This document shows, in pieces, positions 16,483 to 23,667 of a stretch of DNA of 64,000 bases. Origin of the DNA: Proteobacteria bacterium ST_bin14 (GTDB lineage Bacteria; Pseudomonadota; Alphaproteobacteria; Sphingomonadales; Sphingomonadaceae). Under the pieces are notes generated by a model, which had not been told where the DNA came from, searched no databases, and saw nothing but the letters and a program-made list of their open reading frames with translations. The stretch lies in contig MSXR01000014.1 in assembly GCA_002083655.1 (NCBI GenBank), positions 4,241 to 68,240 of the forward strand, read 5' to 3'. The translations under genes and the position numbers were made by a program. Within the stretch, counting starts at the first letter, position 1; every line of letters begins with the position of its first letter.

Positions 16483-17030
16483 AAATGGGCGGCGCCCATT
16501 ATGTTTTCATATTGGGCACCTCCAACGACGATGACGGCACGCTGTCAGCAATTTCGCTGAGCAGGGTTGACGCTGCCGAGCGACAATATCGCATCGATCC
16601 GCAGATCATCATCACCGCAACCGGCGGCCATGGCGCGCATTTCAACAGCGCGGTATGGCCCCACCGCCACTATGTTGATCAAGAGTTGATCAGGCGCGGT
16701 ATCCCGACCGCAACAGTGGCCAACGACGAATTGCTGAGCAGCAACACCGTGGAAGATGCATTGGTCATCGACCGTTTCTGCAAGCGCCGCTCCGTCGCAT
16801 CGTTTGGAATCGCTACATCGGCGTTCCACGTTCGGCGGTGCGAAATGATCTTTGATTGCCTGTGTCCGGATTATGCGGTCACGTTTCATGCCGGGATTGA
16901 TCCCGCAGGGACTAACCGAGCGAAAATCACCCATGAGGTCGCGGCCCAAAAAATGCTTCGTCAACAGGGTGGGGTCATGCTGGAGGGCAAATTGTTCGCA
17001 TTTCGCAATCTGGCTTTGGCGCTCGAATGA
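16479..17030 (+). CDS. YdcF/SanA-like DUF218 family protein
   Basis: A 183-residue DUF218-type protein. The visible motifs are FILGTSNDDDGTLSAISLSRVDAA, ITATGGHGAHF, LIRRGIPTATVANDE and SSNTVEDALVI, followed by SAFHVRRCEMIF. This is the Rossmann-like layout of YdcF, which binds S-adenosylmethionine in E. coli; other members act in envelope biology. Here no membrane helix is present, so it is cytoplasmic. The GTG at 16479 overlaps the etfA stop; an ATG at 16485 is an alternative. The next gene overlaps by ATGA. The function is unknown. Confidence 0.78.
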   Translation: MKMGGAHYVFILGTSNDDDGTLSAISLSRVDAAERQYRIDPQIIITATGGHGAHFNSAVWPHRHYVDQELIRRGIPTATVANDELLSSNTVEDALVIDRFCKRRSVASFGIATSAFHVRRCEMIFDCLCPDYAVTFHAGIDPAGTNRAKITHEVAAQKMLRQQGGVMLEGKLFAFRNLALALE

Positions 17031-17986
17031 CTACCCGCCGCATCGCCGTCGTCCAGGCGGGTTCCACCCTGTTCGATACCCCCGCCACGCTCGACCGGAT
17101 GGCCGCGCATGTTGAAACGCTGCGCGCGCAACAGGTCGACCTCGCGGTGTTCCCTGAAGCTTATATCGGTGGTTATCCCAAGGGGCTCGATTTCGGGGCG
17201 CGGGTTGGCTCACGCACGCCTGCGGGGCGCGATGATTTCGCGCGCTACTGGCAATCGGCGATCGCGGTGCCCGGACCCGAAGTTACGCGCATGACCGAAA
17301 TGACGGCGAAAGCAGGCACCACCCTCGTCGTCGGCGTCATCGAGCGGGCAGGCGGCACGCTCTATTGCACCGCGCTCACCTTTGGCCCCGACGGCGCACT
17401 GCTCGCCCGCCACCGCAAGCTGATGCCCACGGCCAGCGAGCGGCTGATCTGGGGGCAGGGCGATGGATCGACCCTCCAAGTTGCGGACACCCCGGTTGGC
17501 AAGGTCGCCGCCGCGATTTGCTGGGAAAATTACATGCCGGCGCTGCGCCAGCATTATTATGCGCAAGGGGTGGAATTTTACGGCGCGCCAACGGTGGATG
17601 ATCGCGACATCTGGCAAACCACGATGCGCCACATCGCCTATGAAGGCCGGTGTTTCGTGCTGAGCGCGTGCCAGTATATGACGCGTGCCGATGCGCCTGC
17701 TGATTACGACTGCATTCAGGGCAACGATCCCGCCACCGTGCTGATCCGCGGCGGCAGCGTGATCATCGGGCCAATGGGCGATGTGCTGGCAGGGCCGGTG
17801 TACGGCGAAGAAGCGGTGCTGGTTGCTGACGTTGATCCGCTGGATATTGTGCGGGGGCGTTATGATCTGGATGTCAGCGGCCATTATGCCCGGCCGGATA
17901 TTTTCTCGCTGGCGGTTGATACCAGGCCGCGCGCGCCCGTCACCTGCCCCGTCACGTGCATTGCGGCACCGGACGGCGAAGCCTAA
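17027..17986 (+). CDS. Nitrilase (carbon-nitrogen hydrolase family)
   Basis: Probably hydrolyses an organic nitrile to its carboxylic acid. The catalytic triad is complete: Glu44 in FPEAYIGGYPKG, Lys131 in HRKLMPTASERLIWGQGDG, and Cys165 in AAICWENYMPALR. The CWEN signature and the RLIWGQGDG segment mark true nitrilases (aliphatic/arylacetonitrilase branch) rather than amidases. The 319-residue length is normal. It starts inside the stop of the YdcF-like gene and is the last of a coupled etfB-etfA-ydcF-nitrilase run. The substrate is not known. Confidence 0.92.
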   Translation: MTTRRIAVVQAGSTLFDTPATLDRMAAHVETLRAQQVDLAVFPEAYIGGYPKGLDFGARVGSRTPAGRDDFARYWQSAIAVPGPEVTRMTEMTAKAGTTLVVGVIERAGGTLYCTALTFGPDGALLARHRKLMPTASERLIWGQGDGSTLQVADTPVGKVAAAICWENYMPALRQHYYAQGVEFYGAPTVDDRDIWQTTMRHIAYEGRCFVLSACQYMTRADAPADYDCIQGNDPATVLIRGGSVIIGPMGDVLAGPVYGEEAVLVADVDPLDIVRGRYDLDVSGHYARPDIFSLAVDTRPRAPVTCPVTCIAAPDGEA

Positions 17987-18016
17987 TCTGACGCGTCGAT
18001 CACGGGGGAGAATGAG

Positions 18017-19264
18017 ATGCTGACGCCATTATTGCTGGTCCTGGCCCAGGCGGCGGCCCCCGCACCAGCGCCCGCCGATCCCGTAACTGCCCAGCGCATT
18101 GAAAAGCTGCTCACGGCCAATCCGGTGATCGACGGGCATAATGATCTGCCCTGGGAAATCCGCACCCGCTATGCGGCCAAGGTGGAGGCGGTTGACCTGA
18201 CCAAGGACACGTCAATCCTGCCACAGCCGCTGCAAACCGATATTCCCCGGCTGCGCCGTGGCCATGTCGGCGCGCAATTCTGGTCGGTGTGGATCACGGC
18301 CGACATTTTGGGGCCACGCGCGGTGGAGGTGACGCTGGAGGAGATCGACATCGTCAAACGCTTTGTCGCTGCCAATCCGGGTGCGTTCGAAATGGCCGGC
18401 ACCGCCGCCGATATCCGCCGGATTGAGAAAAGCGGCAAGATCGCGTCGCTGATGGGCGTGGAAGGCGGACACCAGATTGACGGGCGGCTTTCCGTGCTGC
18501 GGCGCTATTATGATCTGGGCGTGCGCTACATGACGCTGACGCACACGAGCAGCCTGCCCTGGGCCGATGCCTCTACCGATGAACCGCGATCAGGCGGCCT
18601 ATCGCCCTTCGGCAAGCAGGTGGTGGGCGAGATGAACCGGATCGGCATGATCGTCGATATAAGCCATGTCTCCGATGCGACGCTGGCGGCCGTGCTGGCG
18701 GTAACAAAGGCGCCGGTGATGGCATCGCATTCCTCCGCCCGCGCGCTGGATAATGCGCCGCGTAACATTCCTGATGATCTGCTGGCCGCGATTGGCAAAA
18801 ATGGCGGGGTGGTGATGGTCAATTTCTATCCCAGCTTTGTCTCGCAAGCGTGGCGCGATTGGGACAAGGCGCGGACCGATTATGCCAAATCGGTCGGGGC
18901 TTCTGCTGAGCCCTATGGGCCCAACGCCGCTGCACCCGTGCTGGCATGGGAGTCGAGCCACCCCGAACCGATCGTTAGTTCAGCGACCATCGCCGATCAT
19001 GTCGATCATATCGCCAAGCTGGCGGGCAGGGCGAATGTGGGGATCGGCAGCGATTATGATGGCATCAACGGCACGTCGCCCAAGGACATGACCGGGGTGG
19101 ACGGCTACCCCGCGCTGTTCGCTGAACTTGCCCGGCGCGGGTGGAGCGACGTTGATCTGGCCGGGTTGGCGCGCGGCAATATTTTGCGGGTGATGGAAAA
19201 GGTCGAAGCCGTGGCCAAAGCGATGGCGGGCATGCCACCGATTGATGCGACTGACCGGCCGTAA
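18017..19264 (+). CDS. M19-family membrane dipeptidase, exported
   Basis: Zinc dipeptidase of 415 residues related to renal dipeptidase. A signal peptide is likely (MLTPLLLVLAQAAAPAPAPA). Metal-binding and active-site parts follow in order: DGHNDLPWEIR, MGVEGGHQIDG, DISHVSDATL, MASHSSARAL and GIGSDYDGI. It should act in the periplasm on dipeptides, possibly including D-amino-acid or cell-wall peptides. GGGAG lies about 8 bases before the ATG. It is separate from the nitrilase by 30 bases and may be cotranscribed. Confidence 0.94.
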   Translation: MLTPLLLVLAQAAAPAPAPADPVTAQRIEKLLTANPVIDGHNDLPWEIRTRYAAKVEAVDLTKDTSILPQPLQTDIPRLRRGHVGAQFWSVWITADILGPRAVEVTLEEIDIVKRFVAANPGAFEMAGTAADIRRIEKSGKIASLMGVEGGHQIDGRLSVLRRYYDLGVRYMTLTHTSSLPWADASTDEPRSGGLSPFGKQVVGEMNRIGMIVDISHVSDATLAAVLAVTKAPVMASHSSARALDNAPRNIPDDLLAAIGKNGGVVMVNFYPSFVSQAWRDWDKARTDYAKSVGASAEPYGPNAAAPVLAWESSHPEPIVSSATIADHVDHIAKLAGRANVGIGSDYDGINGTSPKDMTGVDGYPALFAELARRGWSDVDLAGLARGNILRVMEKVEAVAKAMAGMPPIDATDRP

Positions 19265-19299
19265 CTTTGGTAACGTGCAACTGCTTCATTGTTCCCGTT

Positions 19300-19535
19300 A
19301 CCCCGGACTAGATTGGCAGTTATCCCTTTCACCCAAGGGCAGCTTTGTTGTTCTCCCGCGAAGGCGGGAGACCAGTCTGGGCCCCCGCCTTCGCGGGGGA
19401 GCAAGGAACTTGAAACTCGGTTCGACGTGGCGCGCCTTCTTGGTCCAAAGGGATAACTGCCGACCAGGTGCGGCGCCCCGCCTTTCGCTGCGCGCCCATA
19501 GAGGCGGGCGTCCGGGTCACGCCCGGGGTGACGAT
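19300..19535. repeat. REPIN-like mobile repeat, copy 1
   Basis: The core is two inverted hairpins: 19353-19370 (CTCCCGC-GAAG-GCGGGAG) and 19382-19398 (CCCCCGC-CTTC-GCGGGGG). Their loops are complementary and they are about 11 bases apart. They are flanked by an outer inverted pair GGCAGTTATCCCTTT (19315-19329) and AAAGGGATAACTGCC (19447-19461), and further out by TACCCCGGAC and CCCGGGGTGAC. A second copy with the same order lies at 43640-43820. This fills the whole gap between the dipeptidase and the HDAC-like gene; nothing codes here. The right limit is approximate. Confidence 0.75.
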
Positions 19536-20549
19536 TCAGGCTGTCGCGAATCCGCTCAAAAACCCGGTCACATTGCTGCCCAGCGCGTCCACTGCATAAC
19601 CGCCCTCCATCAGGATCACCGTCGGCCAGTTTCTTGCGGCGATATCAGCGGCCAGCACCGCGTAATCGTCCGTGGCGAGCTTCAGGTGGCTGATCGGGTC
19701 ACCCTCCCACGTATCGGCGCCGAAGCTGACGACCAGCAGGTCAGGCGCGAACGCCGCGATGGCGGCCAGCGCGGTCGTTTGCGCTTGTCGAAAGCCCGGC
19801 AGCTTAGTGCCCTGCGGTAGCGGCAGGTTCAGGGTCGCGCCCAGCCCCTCCCCCGCGCCGCGTTCATCGGCATGGCCCCAATAGAAGGGATAATCGGTGG
19901 CGGGATCGGCGTGCAGCGAGGCGTAGAACACGTCACCGCGATCATAGAAAATGTCCTGCGTGCCATTGCCGTGGTGATAATCGATATCGAGGATCGCGAC
20001 CCGCCCGGCGCCCGCGTCGCGCGCGGACTGCGCGGTGATTGCGGCGGTGTTCAGATAGCAATAGCCGCCCAGATAATCCGCCCCGGCATGATGCCCCGGC
20101 GGACGGCACAGCGCGAAGGCGGCGGGGTCACCGGCCAGCACTGCCGCCAGTGCGCAAAGCGCGCTTTGCGTGCTCCAATAGGCGGCATCCCACGTATCCG
20201 CCGTCAGGGGCGTGCTGGCATCAAAGCTGAACTGGCCGACCAGCGCGTCGATGCGGGTCAGGTTCAGCGGTCGCCGGCCCACCACCGGCCACACATAACC
20301 CATCACGTCACCGGGTCGCCCCGCCGCCGCCCAGGCCGCAGGCGCGGTTTGCAGAAAATCGATATAGGCGGCGCTGTGCACCGCGCGGATCGCCGCATCA
20401 CCATGATCGTCCGGTGCTTCCAGCCCGGCCAGCGCCGCCGCCATCATTTCGGCCCGCGACGGGCTCTCGGCATAAGCAGTAAAACCACCGTTATGGAGTT
20501 CCTGCAGCGGCGCGTGGGCGAACTGGCGCGGGGAAAAAAACTGACGCAT
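19536..20549 (-). CDS. Histone-deacetylase-family amidohydrolase (acetylpolyamine deacetylase type)
   Basis: Zinc amidohydrolase of 337 residues. It shows CRPPGHHAGADYLGGYCYLN with the paired catalytic histidines, the zinc ligands in DIDYHHGNGTQ and SFGADTWEGDP, and the transition-state tyrosine region MEGGYAVDALG near the end. Bacterial members remove acetyl groups from acetylpolyamines or other acetylated amines. PPGHHAG and the WEGDP spacing fit the polyamine deacetylase branch. It ends against the REPIN-like repeat and is divergent from the antiporter gene. Confidence 0.92.
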   Translation of the reverse strand: MRQFFSPRQFAHAPLQELHNGGFTAYAESPSRAEMMAAALAGLEAPDDHGDAAIRAVHSAAYIDFLQTAPAAWAAAGRPGDVMGYVWPVVGRRPLNLTRIDALVGQFSFDASTPLTADTWDAAYWSTQSALCALAAVLAGDPAAFALCRPPGHHAGADYLGGYCYLNTAAITAQSARDAGAGRVAILDIDYHHGNGTQDIFYDRGDVFYASLHADPATDYPFYWGHADERGAGEGLGATLNLPLPQGTKLPGFRQAQTTALAAIAAFAPDLLVVSFGADTWEGDPISHLKLATDDYAVLAADIAARNWPTVILMEGGYAVDALGSNVTGFLSGFATA

Positions 20550-20635
20550 CGGTTAGGCGATCCCTTTGGGGAAAGAGCAGCGGGGCGGTTCGGCATAGCC
20601 CAGCACGGCAACTGCCGAAAGCGATCCGCGCGCAT

Positions 20636-20664
20636 CAAAATCAGACCGAAGAAGTCCGATTTTG
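20636..20664. promoter_or_regulatory. 29-base palindrome upstream of the Na+/H+ antiporter gene
   Basis: CAAAATC-a-GAC, 7 bases, GTC-c-GATTTTG makes an inverted repeat with ten matched pairs and one mismatch, 86 bases before the antiporter start. It may be a regulator binding site or an RNA hairpin in the leader. No T run follows. The function is inferred from position only. Confidence 0.4.
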
Positions 20665-20749
20665 CTATGCTATCGCCGCCCGCACGGTAAGATACGCAAG
20701 CGATTCGACAGGGTATCAGCCCGGAATTGGCGGCGCAGGGGGAAAACCG

Positions 20750-22054
20750 ATGAACCTTGATCTTTTCGAGATGGCAGCCTTGATTCTGGGCGTCACGGCG
20801 TTGGCCTGCTGGATCAATGCGAACACCTTGAAACTGCCGGTGGCTGTGGGGCTGTTGATTGTCGGCATGGCATTCACCGGGGTCGTTGCGCTGGCCGATC
20901 TCGTCAAACCAGATCTGGGGATTGCCGCCACGCTGAAGGCGCTGGAGCAACAGATTGATTTTCCCAAGCTCGTGCTGAATTTCATGCTGGCCTATCTGCT
21001 GTTTGCAGGCGCGATGAACGTCAATATCGCCGCCATGATCAAGCGGGGATGGGCCGTTGCGGCACTGGCGATTTTGGGCACGGTGATCACCGCCGTGCTG
21101 ATCGCAGCAGCCTTTTGGGGCGTGTGTCATCTGGTCGGGATTGAAATGCCGGTCAGCTGGGCACTGGTATTCGGCGCGCTGATCAGCCCAACCGATCCGA
21201 TTGCCGTTCTCGCGATGACCAAGCGGACCGACCTGGAGCCGCAGCTTCAGGCCCAGCTTGAAGGCGAGGCGCTGTTTAATGATGGCGTGGCGGTAGTGCT
21301 GTTCAAGGCGCTGCTGGCCTATGCCATCGGGCAGACCGCTGGGGGTGGTGACGCAGGCCACCATACCGACCTGTCGGCCCTGGCCCAGCATTCAGCGATT
21401 GAGGCATTTGGGGGGATTGCCCTGGGGTTGGCCGTGGCTGTCGTGGCGGTGGCCATCCTGTACGCCGTCAACGACTGGATTACCGAAACGCTGATTACGA
21501 TTGCTACGGCAACGATTGTGTACGCCGTGGCGCTGCACTTTGAATTATCCGGCCCGCTAGGCGTGGTTGCCGCCGGGTTAGTGATGGCAACCGATTGGGC
21601 GAACCGCGCGCTGGCGCCGCGTGCCAAGGAATATATTCATCCATTCTGGCATGTTATCGACGAAGGGATGAACGCGATTTTGTTCCTGTTGGTGGGCATT
21701 AAGGTCTACGCGCTCGCCCTGACCCCGATCACGCTGGTGTTGATGGGTGCGGGCGCGGCGATGGTGCTGGTGGCGCGCTGGCTTGCCGTTGCAGGGCTGG
21801 GTTCTGCCATGATCGTGATCGGTAAGCGTGCGTCGCTAAACCTGTATAACGTGCTCACTTGGGCGGGGGTGCGTGGTGGATTGTCGGTGGCGATGGTGCT
21901 GTCATTGCCCGATTTCCCCGGGCGCGATGCGATTTTTGCCGCCACGCTGGGCGTGGTGATTTTCTCCATCGTCGTCCAGAGCATGACGATGGAAAAGCTG
22001 GCGCTCAGCACCGGATATGGCAGCCCCAAGACAGAACCCGAGGCGACGCACTGA
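20750..22054 (+). CDS. CPA1-family Na+/H+ antiporter
   Basis: Inner-membrane sodium/proton exchanger of 434 residues with about 12 helices. The transport core motif GALISPTDPIAVLAM is present, as are LEGEALFNDGVAVVLFKALLAY and the late segment TWAGVRGGLSVAMVLSLP, all typical of NhaP-like CPA1 proteins. GGGGGAAAA sits before the ATG. It likely helps with pH and sodium balance. There is a long upstream region of 200 bases with a palindrome, which suggests its own control. It is convergent with lysS, 4 bases apart. Confidence 0.92.
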   Translation: MNLDLFEMAALILGVTALACWINANTLKLPVAVGLLIVGMAFTGVVALADLVKPDLGIAATLKALEQQIDFPKLVLNFMLAYLLFAGAMNVNIAAMIKRGWAVAALAILGTVITAVLIAAAFWGVCHLVGIEMPVSWALVFGALISPTDPIAVLAMTKRTDLEPQLQAQLEGEALFNDGVAVVLFKALLAYAIGQTAGGGDAGHHTDLSALAQHSAIEAFGGIALGLAVAVVAVAILYAVNDWITETLITIATATIVYAVALHFELSGPLGVVAAGLVMATDWANRALAPRAKEYIHPFWHVIDEGMNAILFLLVGIKVYALALTPITLVLMGAGAAMVLVARWLAVAGLGSAMIVIGKRASLNLYNVLTWAGVRGGLSVAMVLSLPDFPGRDAIFAATLGVVIFSIVVQSMTMEKLALSTGYGSPKTEPEATH

Positions 22055-22058
22055 TCGC

Positions 22059-23636
22059 TCAGTTTTTTACCAACGCCTCGGCAATCAGCTTGCGGCTGTT
22101 CTCAACACCGTAAAGCGCGATGAAGCTGCCCATGCGCGGCCCCTGGCTTGATCCGAGCAGGGTTTCGTACAGCGCGCTGAACCAGTCCCGCAGATTGTCG
22201 AAACCGCCCTCGTTGCCGATGGCGTAGACGATGTTCTGCAAGTCGACCGCCGATGCGTCGGCAGGCGCGGTCGCCAGTTCGCGGTCGAGCCGGTCGAGCG
22301 CGGCCACCTCAACGCCCTCGGGCTTGCGGCGAACCAGCGTCGGCGCAACAAAATCGCGGTTATAGGCAAGGGCATGGCCGATCAGCGCATCAAGCTCCGC
22401 CGACACATTGCCGTCGACATAATTGCTGAGATAGCCGCGCACTTGCTCTGCCGTCGCGCCCGCGCCCAATACGCCGACCAGGTTGAGCAACAGGCCAAAG
22501 GTCACTGGCGGATTCGTAGCGGGCACGGCGCCGTCATGAATATGATGCGCCGGGTTGCCGAGCTGCTGCTCAACCGGTTGCGCTGCGTAATTGCCGCGAA
22601 ACTGGAAATATTCGTCCACCGCGCGCGGGATGACGCCGATGTGGAGCTGCTTGGCTTTTTTGGGCTCGCGATAGGCAAAAAAGGCGAGGCTCTCCTGCGT
22701 ACCGTAATCGAGCCATTGCTCCAGCGTCAGGCCATTGCCCTTGGACTTGGAGATTTTCTCGCCCTTTTCATCAAGGAACATCTCATAGATCAGCCCCTCT
22801 GGCGGGCGACCGCCGAGCACGCGGGCGATTTTGCCTGACTGCACGCCGCTGTCGATCAGGTCCTTGCCGTACATCTCATAATCAACGCCCAGCGCGACCC
22901 AGCGCATTGCCCAGTCGACCTTCCATTGCAGCTTGGCATGGCCGCCCAGCACGCTTTGGGTCATCACCTCGCCATCGGCATCGGTGAAGCGGATCAGCCC
23001 AGCCTCTGCATCCACCACCTGCACCGGCACCTGCAACACGACACCTGATTTGGGGCTGATCGGCAGGACGGGTGAATAGGTCGCGGCACGTTCCTTGCGC
23101 AGCGTGGGCAGCATCACGCCCATGATCGCCTCATAATGGCGCAGCACACCCTTCAGCGCGTCATCAAACACGCCGGCTTCGTACTGCGAGGCAGACGAGA
23201 TGAATTCATAGTCAAACCCGAACCGGTCAAGGAAATCGCGCAGCATCGCATTGTTATGCGCGGCAAAGCTGTCGAACTTGTCGAACGGGTCCGGAATACG
23301 GCTCAGCGGCTTGCCGAGATGTTCGGTCAGCATGGCTTGATTGGGCACGTTGTCCGGCACTTTGCGTAAGCCGTCCATATCGTCTGAAAATTCGATCAGC
23401 CGGGTCGGCGCGTCAGACATCGTCTGAAACGCATGGCGCACCATCGTTGTGCGCAGCACTTCGTTGAACGTGCCGATATGCGGCAGACCCGATGGGCCAT
23501 AGCCGGTTTCAAAAATGATCGGTGCGGGCTGTCCGTTCTTGGCGGGCTTGCCATCAGGATAACGTTTGAGCAGCTTGCGCGCCTCTTCATAAGGCCAGGC
23601 CTTTGAAGCGAGTGCAGCGGCGCGCAGATCAGTCAC
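22059..23636 (-). CDS. lysS: Lysyl-tRNA synthetase, class I
   Basis: Charges tRNA-Lys. It is the class I form (525 residues), which is used by archaea and by alphaproteobacteria instead of the class II enzyme. The HIGH motif appears as SGLPHIGTFNEVLR and the KMSKS motif as EKISKSKGNGLT. An alpha-helix-cage C-terminal domain follows. The start is ATG at 23636 (MTDLRAAALASKAWPYEEARKLL). Divergent from the helicase gene with only 31 bases between the two starts. Confidence 0.96.
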   Translation of the reverse strand: MTDLRAAALASKAWPYEEARKLLKRYPDGKPAKNGQPAPIIFETGYGPSGLPHIGTFNEVLRTTMVRHAFQTMSDAPTRLIEFSDDMDGLRKVPDNVPNQAMLTEHLGKPLSRIPDPFDKFDSFAAHNNAMLRDFLDRFGFDYEFISSASQYEAGVFDDALKGVLRHYEAIMGVMLPTLRKERAATYSPVLPISPKSGVVLQVPVQVVDAEAGLIRFTDADGEVMTQSVLGGHAKLQWKVDWAMRWVALGVDYEMYGKDLIDSGVQSGKIARVLGGRPPEGLIYEMFLDEKGEKISKSKGNGLTLEQWLDYGTQESLAFFAYREPKKAKQLHIGVIPRAVDEYFQFRGNYAAQPVEQQLGNPAHHIHDGAVPATNPPVTFGLLLNLVGVLGAGATAEQVRGYLSNYVDGNVSAELDALIGHALAYNRDFVAPTLVRRKPEGVEVAALDRLDRELATAPADASAVDLQNIVYAIGNEGGFDNLRDWFSALYETLLGSSQGPRMGSFIALYGVENSRKLIAEALVKN

Positions 23637-23667
23637 AAGTTGCCCTTTCGTTCCCGTATCGGCAGAG

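Noticed and set aside
20444..21391. Open frame of 315 codons on the - strand spanning the antiporter leader
   Set aside because: It overlaps both the HDAC-like gene start and the antiporter gene and has a His/Gln/Arg-rich composition typical of shadow frames.
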